Positions 1-7,310 of a DNA stretch of 36,371 nucleotides are shown one piece after another. The translations under genes were made by a program, and so were the position numbers. The stretch covers positions 1-36,371 of the forward strand of contig CANFQC010000026.1 of NCBI GenBank assembly GCA_947449035.1, read 5' to 3'. Source of the stretch: Actinomycetota bacterium (GTDB lineage: Bacteria; Actinomycetota; Actinomycetes; S36-B12). The first letter of the stretch is position 1. Every line of letters begins with the position of its first letter. The notes below the pieces were generated by a model that ran no database searches, was not told the DNA's origin, and saw only the letters and a list, made by a program, of their open reading frames with translations.

Positions 1-1224
1 CCTGTTTCAGAGAACGACCTGGCGAGCTGGGTCCACGAAATGTGCACGTCGCTAGACATTGACATTCTTTGTGATCAGGTTGTTGACACCTGCACATTCT
101 CAGTCTTCTCAAAGTATGCAGATGATCATGAATTCAATTTGCAGCTACGCGCAAGCGTACGTGAAAACCTCAAGGCTCTGCAGAACGTTCTTTGCCAACG
201 TATCGCTATTGACCAGGTGCGCCTCAGCGAGCCTTTGAAGTTCGCAAGTGTGCAAGCTCAGTTGGGCATACCTCAAACGGCTATGCAGAAGTCTTATCGA
301 GTCAGCTTCCGCACTCAATGGAAGTATTGGACTCAATCGCTCCATGAGTGGGCGGAGTTGCATAATGCGACACGAGATGAGGCAACTGCAGCGATCGAGT
401 GGATGACAGACACGATTCTCGAGTATCAAGACCACGTTGCATCACTCGTGGCGGAAACCCACTCTCGTGAGGGTGATTCCCTGAATCGCTCCCGAACGCA
501 TATTCAACATCGATTGATTCGTGACATCCTCAAGGGTGATGGTGAAGCACTGACGCAAAGTGATCTCAACTCATTGGGATACGATTTTGAGCAGAGCCAC
601 GTGGCCCTACTTCTTCCAAATCTTGGTTGGACTGCCTCAAACCAAATTCTCATCGGTCTTCGATCAGTGGGTTTGTCCAGCGACACCTTGGTGTATCCGG
701 TGACTCTTCAGAGCACGATCATTTGGTTGGCTAAGAGAGGTTCATGGTCGTGGGAAGCCATGATGGCTCTGTCAGCGGTTGTTGAGAAGGCGGGCCTACC
801 TGCCTCAATGAGTAGTTCTAAGGATGGGCTCGCAGGTTTCAGAGAGTGCTGCGAAGAAGTGCGGCAGGTTGAGAAGCTCAGGGCCGGCCAGCCCGGACAC
901 TCAAATCACCAGATTCTTCATCATCGGGAAGTTGCACTCGAAATTCTCCTCCTCAAGGACACCAAGGCCGCGATCAGGTTTGTTCGCGGTGAGCTTGGAC
1001 CCTTATCCGGGGAAAATGTTGAGGCTGAACGTCTTCGAGAAACGCTCGAAGCCTCTTTCCGACTCGGAAGCCACGTTGCCACTGCCGAGTACTTGAAATT
1101 GCATGAGCACACTGTTCGAAATCGCCTGCACAAGGCTGAAGAGCTTCTTGGACAATCCCTACTCGAAAGAAGAGTAGAGATTCAGGTGGCGCTTAGGGTG
1201 CGGCGCTTTCTCACGAAAAAGTAG
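1..1224 (+). CDS. PucR/CdaR-family transcriptional regulator, probably 5'-truncated by the window edge
   Basis: The last ~55 residues form a PucR-type helix-turn-helix (HTH_30): an alanine/leucine-rich helix, then the recognition segment HEHTVRNRLHKAEELLG. The middle holds the loosely conserved CdaR/GGDEF-like linker domain found in these regulators. The frame is open to base 1, and the first internal ATG (40) has no ribosome-binding site, so the true start is probably upstream; 407 residues are visible. Family members usually activate nearby catabolic or transport genes in response to a metabolite. It is convergent with the neighbouring dehydrogenase gene, 19 bp away. Its location at the edge of the catabolic block suggests that it controls that block, which is an inference. 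Base composition is AT-richer than the heme region. Confidence 0.82.
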   Translation, partial: PVSENDLASWVHEMCTSLDIDILCDQVVDTCTFSVFSKYADDHEFNLQLRASVRENLKALQNVLCQRIAIDQVRLSEPLKFASVQAQLGIPQTAMQKSYRVSFRTQWKYWTQSLHEWAELHNATRDEATAAIEWMTDTILEYQDHVASLVAETHSREGDSLNRSRTHIQHRLIRDILKGDGEALTQSDLNSLGYDFEQSHVALLLPNLGWTASNQILIGLRSVGLSSDTLVYPVTLQSTIIWLAKRGSWSWEAMMALSAVVEKAGLPASMSSSKDGLAGFRECCEEVRQVEKLRAGQPGHSNHQILHHREVALEILLLKDTKAAIRFVRGELGPLSGENVEAERLRETLEASFRLGSHVATAEYLKLHEHTVRNRLHKAEELLGQSLLERRVEIQVALRVRRFLTKK

Positions 1225-1243
1225 AGGCTGCAGAGCCATCAGC

Positions 1244-2104
1244 TCAGAATGCGGAATATATTGCCGCTGTGTCCTGTTCTCCGTAGCCCGCTTCAAGCGC
1301 TTCGCGATACATCAACGCCACAGTGTCGAAGAGCGGTGTGAGAGCTTGTGTCTCTCTCGACATATCAAGGATGAGATTGAGATCCTTTTGGAAAGTGCTG
1401 ATTCGCATAGTCGGAGGATCAAAACTTCCGGCAATCATCAATGGTCCGCGAATTTCAAGCATTCGCGATGTCCCCGCACCGTCGGTTAAGGCAGGCAATG
1501 ACTCTTCAAGATCAAGCCCAGCGCGGTGAGCGAGTGCGAGTGCTTCTGCCGCCGCGACATTATGAACAGCGACAAGATGATTAGCAATCAATTTGAGTTT
1601 CATCCCATTGCCAAAGCGACCAACGTCGTAGACGGCTCTGGTAAAGGATGGCAGGTAACCCATCGCAACGGACTTGGCAGCAGATTCCCCACTCAGGTAA
1701 GCGACTAGATCTCCGCTTTTCGCCTGTTGCCCCGTTCCGCTCAAGGGGCAATCAAGTAATTCAGCACCGAAGGTTGTAGCAAGATCTCGCGCCGCAGACT
1801 TGTCGTCGACGCTCAAAGTGCTGGTCTCAATGATGGTAAGTGCGTGAATTTCTTCAATGGTGCTTAGGCTGGAAATTACAGACGATAAGGCACTGGCAGT
1901 TGGAAGAGAGGTGATGATGGTGTCGGTGTGCTGCACCAGGGACTTCAGGTCCTCACACCAGAGGCCGCCATGCTCAATGAGCTCACTCGCGCGGCTTGAA
2001 TCACGGTCAAAGCCGTAGACGGTGAGTCCAGCGTCGAGGAGTCGCTGACTCATGGCCGTTCCCATGATTCCTAGACCAATGACGCCTACCTGGACCTTGG
2101 TCAT
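1244..2104 (-). CDS. NAD(P)-dependent 3-hydroxyisobutyrate dehydrogenase-like oxidoreductase
   Basis: A 286-residue beta-hydroxyacid dehydrogenase. The N-terminal Rossmann fold carries GLGIMG (residues 10-15). The substrate-binding segment DCPLSGT lies at 118-124, and the catalytic GxGxxxKxxxN motif gives Lys171 and Asn175. The length matches the 3-hydroxyisobutyrate, tartronate-semialdehyde and 6-phosphogluconate dehydrogenase superfamily. The reaction is interconversion of a small beta-hydroxyacid and its semialdehyde; the exact substrate cannot be read from the sequence. It is the last gene of the leftward catabolic operon and overlaps the hydrolase gene upstream by 4 bp (ATGA). It could reduce a C3/C4 semialdehyde released late in the pathway. 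Confidence 0.87.
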   Translation of the reverse strand: MTKVQVGVIGLGIMGTAMSQRLLDAGLTVYGFDRDSSRASELIEHGGLWCEDLKSLVQHTDTIITSLPTASALSSVISSLSTIEEIHALTIIETSTLSVDDKSAARDLATTFGAELLDCPLSGTGQQAKSGDLVAYLSGESAAKSVAMGYLPSFTRAVYDVGRFGNGMKLKLIANHLVAVHNVAAAEALALAHRAGLDLEESLPALTDGAGTSRMLEIRGPLMIAGSFDPPTMRISTFQKDLNLILDMSRETQALTPLFDTVALMYREALEAGYGEQDTAAIYSAF

Positions 2105-2838
2105 GAGCTGAGAAAATCTCTCAAGAGAGAGACGAATGCGTCAGGAGACTCCAGTGCCGCCGCATGTCGCCCAGGATCAATCCAAGAACTACGAGAGCCG
2201 GGGATCTGGCTTGTGAAAGTGGGAACTGCATTAATGAATGGGGGAAGGTCATCCTGCCCACAGACGATGAGCGTCGGAGCCGCAATTGTGGGCAGATGCG
2301 CTTCGATGTCTACCTCAGCAAGCAGTTCACACGTCTGCGCATACCCTTCAGGGTTCGTCGAGAGAAAGACTTCTGTGAATCGTGTAATTGTCGGGATCTG
2401 AGCCGCAAGCGCATCGGCAGTAAACCACGTGGCGAGGGTGGGCTCCAGTAGATCGGCCATTCCACGGGTTCTGGCAATTTCGGCCCGTTCCCGCCATTGT
2501 TGCCGTACGAACTCCGGGTAGGTCGGCACGGTGTCAATGAGCACTACATGATCCACGAAGTTCGGTTCTCGTTCGGCCAGATCTTGCGCGATGAGGCCGC
2601 CCAGCGACATTCCGGCGACGTGAACTCGATCGAAGCCCATCAGGTGGACCTGGTGAATAACCAAGTCCGAAATCTCCTGAAGGGAGAGGGCACTTGAGGT
2701 GAGGGGTCGCTTACCGTGGCCGGGGAGATCCATCGTGATGACCGTAAAATCGGGGAGCCGAGTGACTATCTCATCCCAACATGTTCCGTCTGCGCCTAAC
2801 GCATGAAGGAAAACCAGCGGCACCGATTCAGCTTTCAT
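2101..2838 (-). CDS. alpha/beta-fold hydrolase (PcaD/RutD-like)
   Basis: A 245-residue alpha/beta hydrolase. The nucleophile elbow is GMSLGG (Ser78), the oxyanion segment HALG lies at 12-15, the acid is near CGQDD (Asp196/197) and the catalytic His is in DPGRHAA (His225). Size and motifs fit 3-oxoadipate enol-lactonase-like and RutD-like enzymes, which open lactones, esters or carbamates. It is translationally coupled to its downstream neighbour by ATGA and overlaps the stop of the carboxymuconolactone-decarboxylase-like gene by 4 bp, so the three belong to one operon. The substrate is unknown. Confidence 0.87.
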   Translation of the reverse strand: MKAESVPLVFLHALGADGTCWDEIVTRLPDFTVITMDLPGHGKRPLTSSALSLQEISDLVIHQVHLMGFDRVHVAGMSLGGLIAQDLAEREPNFVDHVVLIDTVPTYPEFVRQQWRERAEIARTRGMADLLEPTLATWFTADALAAQIPTITRFTEVFLSTNPEGYAQTCELLAEVDIEAHLPTIAAPTLIVCGQDDLPPFINAVPTFTSQIPGSRSSWIDPGRHAAALESPDAFVSLLRDFLSS

Positions 2839-3416
2839 GCCTTCCGGCCTCCGGCACTCCCTGGAAGCGCGGGCGAATCTGGTGCTGGAGTCTGAGCGAC
2901 GTTCATCACTATGGCGAGCAGGGTGTAGTAGCCAATAGTTGCGAGCAATTCGACCACGGCTGCGTCGCCGAATGTATTCAGTGCCCTCAAGTAGGTCGCA
3001 TCATCCACCACCGAGTGCTGATCGATTTGATCGAACAACTCCCAGAGCACGTCCAGGTCAGGCGGAATATCCGTAGTTGGGCGAATTCCTGTGCCGATTG
3101 CTTCCACGATTCGAAGGGGAAGCCCCGCCTCTAATGCCAGAGGCTGGTGAAAGCTCCATTCGAATTGTTGATTCCACCGGCGGGCAACTAGAAGAATGCA
3201 CATCTCGAAATGCACGGAGTCCATACATGAATTGAATCTCAGGAACTCTCCTACTTTTTGGACCCTTGTCATCAGTTCGGGACTTCTGAGCAGCGGAGCG
3301 AAGGGACCTATGAGGGCTCCGCGTGGTCCTGAAGCGATTTCGGTGAAGGCCTTCTGTTGTTCCACAGACATATCGGCGAAATCTGGCGCCGGCAAGCGGT
3401 CATTGCTTGAATCCAT
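2835..3416 (-). CDS. carboxymuconolactone decarboxylase (CMD)-family protein
   Basis: A 193-residue all-helical protein. It shows the CMD/AhpD-like core: a Glu71-containing helix ending in CILLVARRW, then the EW..H pattern (Glu86, His90) followed by an Ala-Gly-Leu-Pro turn. The CxxC of AhpD peroxidase reductases is absent, so a decarboxylase or lyase/isomerase type role is more likely than a redox role. The ATG at 3416 was chosen because GGAGG lies 11 nt upstream and this leaves a 20-bp gap after the monooxygenase gene; a longer frame to 3524 would overlap that gene. It sits between monooxygenase and hydrolase. The reaction is unknown. Confidence 0.75.
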   Translation of the reverse strand: MDSSNDRLPAPDFADMSVEQQKAFTEIASGPRGALIGPFAPLLRSPELMTRVQKVGEFLRFNSCMDSVHFEMCILLVARRWNQQFEWSFHQPLALEAGLPLRIVEAIGTGIRPTTDIPPDLDVLWELFDQIDQHSVVDDATYLRALNTFGDAAVVELLATIGYYTLLAIVMNVAQTPAPDSPALPGSAGGRKA

Positions 3417-3436
3417 GGAAATACATGCCTCCGCGA

Positions 3437-4534
3437 CTAGCTTCCGATGGCCTTGTTGATCGCTGGCATAACAGACTCGGCCATGAGGGTCATCGATCGT
3501 TGGGCCAATTCGGGATCGACCCAATCCAGCCCAGCATAAACGACCTCACCAAAGTCCCCAGTCTCCTCGCGCAGAGCCAGGATTTGCTCTGTGACCGAGT
3601 TCGCTGTGCCGGTAATCACGAGCTTATCCAGGACAGTTTCCAACGTGATCTCATCGTCTGGCTGATCACGGTGCGTCTTGAATAGCTCCATGCGACCAAT
3701 CTTCTTCATCTTCTTGTACATCTGCGAGTAGTAGAAGCGGTAAGGGCTATTGGCGTCATCGCGTCCGTACCTCTGAGCTGTGGCGTCATCATCGGCCACG
3801 AAGATGGTTCGGGCTACTCGCCAGTCAGACACGTCTGCCACGGCCCCCACCGATTCCTTACCCTCAACATAGTTCGGCCAGTGAGTGGCCACCCACTGAG
3901 GCAGCAGGAAATTCGCCGAGAGCGGATGGAAGTCTGCAGCTCCCATCGCAATGACACCCTTAGAGAACGGTGCTACGACCGTGCCAACAATTTCTGGTCG
4001 TGGATTTTGGAGCGGCTTCGGAAGAACTCCCACGCCAAGATCAAGGTCAATTGTCTTCTGCGTCGTGACCTTGAATCGATTGTCCGCGAGATCGATGTCA
4101 TACGGTGGTTCAGACTCCCAAATGCGGGTGATGATGGCAATTGACTCGGCAAACATCTGGTTTCGATCTTCCCCGAGGATTCCGAGAACCTCCGCGTCGG
4201 ACGGAAGCGCCCCAGGGCTCACACCGAGAATGAATCGCCCATTGCTGAGATGATCAAACATGGCTGACTGGGCTGCCACCAGCACAGGATGCATATGCGA
4301 GAGATTCGTGGTTCCTGTACCCAGCCGAATTTGGGTGGTTTCCGGAATCAGCGTAGCGAGGAACAGAAGGCTGTTCGTGATGTTCTCGTGCCGGTCTGTG
4401 AGGTGCTCACCGATGAAGGCATCATGGAAGCCAAGTCGATCGGCCAGGATGACTGCAGCGCGGTCTTCGCGGAGGGTCTCCGCCCACTCGCGGCCTAACG
4501 GATGCATGGGCATCGAGAAGTAGCCGAGTCTCAC
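3437..4534 (-). CDS. LLM-class flavin-dependent monooxygenase (luciferase-like)
   Basis: A 365-residue bacterial-luciferase-like TIM barrel. Signature segments are the N-terminal RLGYFSMPMHP, the ADRLGFHDAFIGEHLTD stretch, the RLGTGTTNLSHMHP strand and LSNGRFILGVSPGA. These enzymes use reduced FMN and O2 to hydroxylate or cleave a substrate and need a separate flavin reductase, which the divergent gene to the right could supply. The GTG start has a GGAGAAAGAGAG ribosome-binding site and places the conserved first beta strand at the N-terminus. It is the first gene of the leftward catabolic operon. Limonene, alkane, pyrimidine (RutA) and heterocycle monooxygenases are all in this class, so the substrate remains open. 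Confidence 0.88.
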   Translation of the reverse strand: MRLGYFSMPMHPLGREWAETLREDRAAVILADRLGFHDAFIGEHLTDRHENITNSLLFLATLIPETTQIRLGTGTTNLSHMHPVLVAAQSAMFDHLSNGRFILGVSPGALPSDAEVLGILGEDRNQMFAESIAIITRIWESEPPYDIDLADNRFKVTTQKTIDLDLGVGVLPKPLQNPRPEIVGTVVAPFSKGVIAMGAADFHPLSANFLLPQWVATHWPNYVEGKESVGAVADVSDWRVARTIFVADDDATAQRYGRDDANSPYRFYYSQMYKKMKKIGRMELFKTHRDQPDDEITLETVLDKLVITGTANSVTEQILALREETGDFGEVVYAGLDWVDPELAQRSMTLMAESVMPAINKAIGS

Positions 4535-4562
4535 GAATTTCTCTCTTTCTCCGAGTCACCAG

Positions 4563-4580
4563 GGGCTTTTATTTAAGCCC
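4563..4580. promoter_or_regulatory. operator-like inverted repeat GGGCTT-N6-AAGCCC
   Basis: A perfect 6-bp inverted repeat with a 6-bp AT-rich spacer (TTATTT), 29-46 bp upstream of the monooxygenase GTG. At that distance it would overlap the core promoter of the leftward operon, as expected for a repressor site. It could also be a small hairpin in the 5' untranslated region. Confidence 0.35.
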
Positions 4581-4783
4581 ACACGAGGTGGACGAGCACT
4601 GGCGCTGAACATGATCTTGCGGGCGTGAGGTTGACAGCCTCCGTGAGTGAAATTTGGGCTCGAAACGAACCACGGATTTTTCACGAATTCTGGCAGTGGG
4701 GCAGGGCCCGATTCACGGCTCACGCCAGTGCGCAGGAAGGCACGTAAGGGTGTAATCGTCCCACCCGCATGGATTGTCGAATT

Positions 4784-4798
4784 TGGCGGTCAACGCCA
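4784..4798. promoter_or_regulatory. operator-like inverted repeat TGGCG-N5-CGCCA
   Basis: A 15-bp inverted repeat with outer TGG/CCA half-sites, ending 33 bp before the chosen start of the flavin reductase-GntR fusion. The TGG...CCA layout resembles FadR-type (FCD) operators in general form, so an autoregulatory site is plausible. The binding assignment is inference. Confidence 0.35.
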
Positions 4799-4831
4799 GT
4801 CAGCGATACGGGAGAGAGAGCGAGGAAAGCG

Positions 4832-5980
4832 ATGCCGTCACACAAGTTCGAAGATGCTCCCGCTGTCGATTCGGCGGCCTTTCGCCACGTCGTCGGTCAC
4901 CTCGCCAGTGGCGTGACTGTGATCACAACCAGTAGCGCTGAGGGCAATTTCGGAATGACGGCAAGCTCAGTTACCTCCCTCTCCGCTGACCCCCCGATGA
5001 TGTTGGCTTGCTTGAACCAAGGGGCTCCGACGGGCCAAGCGGTATCGATGGCCGGAACATTCTGTATCAATGTTCTGGGTCAAGAGCATGCGCATTTGGC
5101 CACTCAGTTTGCCATTCCGAGTGATGACAAGTTCAAGGGAGTGAACACATCACAAGGCTTGACCGGTGTGCCTGTGTTGAGCGATGCGCTGGCACACATT
5201 GAGTGTGAAGTGGTCGAGGAAGTAACAGGTGGAACCCACTCAATCTTCATTGGCCGTGTGGTTCGCGCTGTGGCCAATGAAGGTGCGCCACTCACCTATT
5301 TCCGCGGGGGATTTGGAAGATTTGAGTTTGTCCGTGATGACGAGGTTTATCAGCGTGCGCGGCAGCAGGTGCTAGATCGGTTTTACGCACCGGGGGATGT
5401 GATCGCGTTGGACGACTTAGCTCAAGAGCTGGATGTAGAGACCTCTGCGGCCTTTTACGCGCTTACACGTATGACAACGGATGGCCTGGTGCAACGCGAT
5501 CCAGAGCGCGGATATGTAATTGTGCCCTTTGACACACGTACATCAGACGAGGCATTTGATGCACGATGTGCAATTGAGTTAGGGGTCATCGACTTAGCTT
5601 TGGGTCGCGTGACGCAAGCAGAATTGGTGGCTTTGCGAGCGAAATTCGAAGCGATGGAAGTTCAGCTTGTCGCCGATAGATTCGTTAATTTCGACCTCTA
5701 TCTCGAAGCAAACCTAGCGTTTCACGAGAAGCTAGTCTCATTCGCTCACAACGCATTCCTCTCTTCCGCCTTTGGGCGTCTCAGTCTTAAGAGCGTTATG
5801 ACGAGAAGCTTTGGCTCTACACCTCAATCATCTCAAGAGTTCATTAATGTGCACCGGCAACTTCTCGAGGCTTTCGAAACATCGGATGCGCCGGCTGCTC
5901 GTTCATCCGTGCGGCAATACACGGAACTTGCAAAAGAGCGAGTGCGCGAAATCCTTAAGCACACCGGCGGGAAACTCTGA
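4832..5980 (+). CDS. fusion protein: flavin reductase domain + GntR winged helix + FCD ligand domain
   Basis: 382 residues in three parts. Residues 1-168 are a flavin_reduct split-barrel (GMTASSVTSLSADPP at 41-55; HSIFIGRV at 136-143) that would supply reduced FMN. Residues 172-232 are a GntR winged helix (APGDVIALDDLAQELDV, then a wing reading GLVQRDPERGYVIVP). Residues 238-376 are an FCD all-helical sensor. In the FCD metal site two ligands appear changed: the usual Asp of DxxFH is Asn294 (His298 kept), and the last His is replaced near Gln362-Tyr363 (His341 kept). The ATG at 4832 was chosen for its GAGGAAA ribosome-binding site; a longer frame begins at 4769. The frame runs uninterrupted across all three domains. 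It likely pairs with the divergent luciferase-like monooxygenase and may also control it. Confidence 0.88.
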   Translation: MPSHKFEDAPAVDSAAFRHVVGHLASGVTVITTSSAEGNFGMTASSVTSLSADPPMMLACLNQGAPTGQAVSMAGTFCINVLGQEHAHLATQFAIPSDDKFKGVNTSQGLTGVPVLSDALAHIECEVVEEVTGGTHSIFIGRVVRAVANEGAPLTYFRGGFGRFEFVRDDEVYQRARQQVLDRFYAPGDVIALDDLAQELDVETSAAFYALTRMTTDGLVQRDPERGYVIVPFDTRTSDEAFDARCAIELGVIDLALGRVTQAELVALRAKFEAMEVQLVADRFVNFDLYLEANLAFHEKLVSFAHNAFLSSAFGRLSLKSVMTRSFGSTPQSSQEFINVHRQLLEAFETSDAPAARSSVRQYTELAKERVREILKHTGGKL

Positions 5981-6010
5981 TCCGAACTGGCCACAAAAAC
6001 GGGAGGCACC

Positions 6011-7171
6011 ATGTTTGAGTTTTCAATGACTGAATATCGCGCGCGACTTGAGGCCGTGCGCAAGGAGATGGCTGCTCAAGGGATTGATGCCCTCATCGCC
6101 TACTCAAATGCGAAGATTCAGGCGAACGTTCGTTATCTGACGAGTTATTACACCCGGTTTGCTGGGGCTCAACATACGGCGAGTGGCTATTACACAGCAG
6201 GAGCCTGCGCTGTTCTAATTCTTCCGCATGAGGATCCAATTCTTAGGACGGATCTGCCCTGGGATGTCATCCGGGCAAAGCAGATGTCCGTTTATAGCGA
6301 CACGGACTACACAGATTCGATTGGCAAAGAGTTGGGCGCCATTGCAGCCCGTGCCGGGGCAACCCGAATCGGTATCGATTCCTGGTCCGTTTTTCCAGCT
6401 CGTGACTATCTCGACCTCGTCGAGGCTCATCCGAAAGCGCAGATAGTTGGGTCACAGGCTCTCGCTCAGGTACGACGCGTGAAGAGTAGCCAAGAATTGG
6501 CTCTGCTTGAGCAGGCAGAGAGAATTGCTGACATCGCGGTGCAAGCCGGTATGGATGCCGTGAGGGTCGGCGGAACCGAGTACGAAGCGGCTTTGGTGGC
6601 CGAAATGAAGCTTCGTGAGTTGGGCGACATGGAGACCGGAGGAGGGTCCATCATCAGCGCTGGATCAAACAGCGCGACCGGCAGTTCTCTTCCCCAGCGA
6701 GACCGAGTGATTCAAAGTGGCGAATGGGTTCTGTTCGATGTCTTACCGCGGTTTGGCGGCTACTGCGGCGATATTGCGCGAATGCGTCTAGCCGGTGATG
6801 AGTCCGATCTTTCGCCGCAACTTCGGAATCTTCATGCTGCCACTGTGTTGATGAACCGCGAGGTTATCGCGATGATTAAGCCCGGAGTCACGCCCTCGGA
6901 ATTGAATCAGCGTGCTGTCGATGTCGCTACGCAAGAAGGTGTTGCGGAATACAAGATCCCACTCGTAGGTCATGGAGTTGGGCTTGATATCCATGATTTG
7001 CCGGACTACTACTGGGATGAAACGCCTCTCAAAGTGGGTGAAGTGTTCACGGTAGAGCCTTGCCTGCTTATCGATGGAGTTGCAGGTACTCGAATCGAAG
7101 ACGTTGTGGTCGTGACGGAGACTGGCGCTCGTGTGCTCTCGAACACTGAGCGCGGTTTGCTCCCCGATTAA
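6011..7171 (+). CDS. M24-family metallohydrolase (creatinase / Xaa-Pro peptidase-like)
   Basis: 386 residues: an N-terminal creatinase-type domain (about 7-150) and a C-terminal pita-bread fold (about 165-380). All five metal ligands are present: Asp243, Asp254, His321 (in GHGVGLDIHD), Glu349 (FTVEP) and Glu363 (RIEDV). M24 enzymes with this two-domain layout include prolidases, creatinase and ectoine hydrolase, so the bond cut may be a non-peptide amide. A GGGAGG ribosome-binding site lies 4 nt before the ATG, 30 bp after the flavin reductase-GntR fusion, so the two are probably cotranscribed. The link to a catabolic pathway argues for hydrolysis of a small amide rather than general peptide turnover (inference). 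Confidence 0.85.
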   Translation: MFEFSMTEYRARLEAVRKEMAAQGIDALIAYSNAKIQANVRYLTSYYTRFAGAQHTASGYYTAGACAVLILPHEDPILRTDLPWDVIRAKQMSVYSDTDYTDSIGKELGAIAARAGATRIGIDSWSVFPARDYLDLVEAHPKAQIVGSQALAQVRRVKSSQELALLEQAERIADIAVQAGMDAVRVGGTEYEAALVAEMKLRELGDMETGGGSIISAGSNSATGSSLPQRDRVIQSGEWVLFDVLPRFGGYCGDIARMRLAGDESDLSPQLRNLHAATVLMNREVIAMIKPGVTPSELNQRAVDVATQEGVAEYKIPLVGHGVGLDIHDLPDYYWDETPLKVGEVFTVEPCLLIDGVAGTRIEDVVVVTETGARVLSNTERGLLPD

Positions 7172-7231
7172 GAGCGAAACACCCGTGCTTCCGGTGAGTT
7201 AACCCACTGTCTTAAGGCACCTGTCCTGGTT

Positions 7232-7260
7232 TCGCAGTCGCTCCTTCCCTTGGATTGCGA
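7232..7260. terminator. possible hairpin after the catabolic block
   Basis: An 8-bp stem (7232-7239 with 7253-7260, one G-T wobble) and a 13-nt loop, 60 bp downstream of the M24 gene stop and before the methyltransferase. No T-tract follows. It is plausible as an actinobacterial intrinsic terminator, but weak. Confidence 0.28.
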
Positions 7261-7310
7261 TTCACGAATGCCTCGCTGCCGCTTTCGGCGTCTCTGGCAG
7301 GATACGGGCC

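Larger units (their letters stand above)
4535..4831. promoter_or_regulatory. divergent control region of the catabolic block
   Basis: This is a 297-bp gap between the leftward monooxygenase operon and the rightward flavin-reductase/regulator fusion. It contains two operator-like inverted repeats (4563-4580 and 4784-4798), a consensus TTGACA at 4631-4636 without a matching -10 at normal spacing, and three copies of CGCCAGT (4598-4604 on the minus strand; 4723-4729 and 4794-4800 on the plus strand). Both operons must start here, so it is the natural target of the fused GntR/FCD protein or of the PucR regulator. No transcription start can be fixed from the sequence. Confidence 0.5.

Noticed and set aside
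2835-3416. CMD-family protein as an AhpD-type peroxidase reductase
   Set aside because: The required CxxC pair is absent.
4631-4660. Exact TTGACA as a -35 box for the fusion gene
   Set aside because: No TATAAT- or TANNNT-like hexamer lies 16-18 bp downstream, so the match may be fortuitous.
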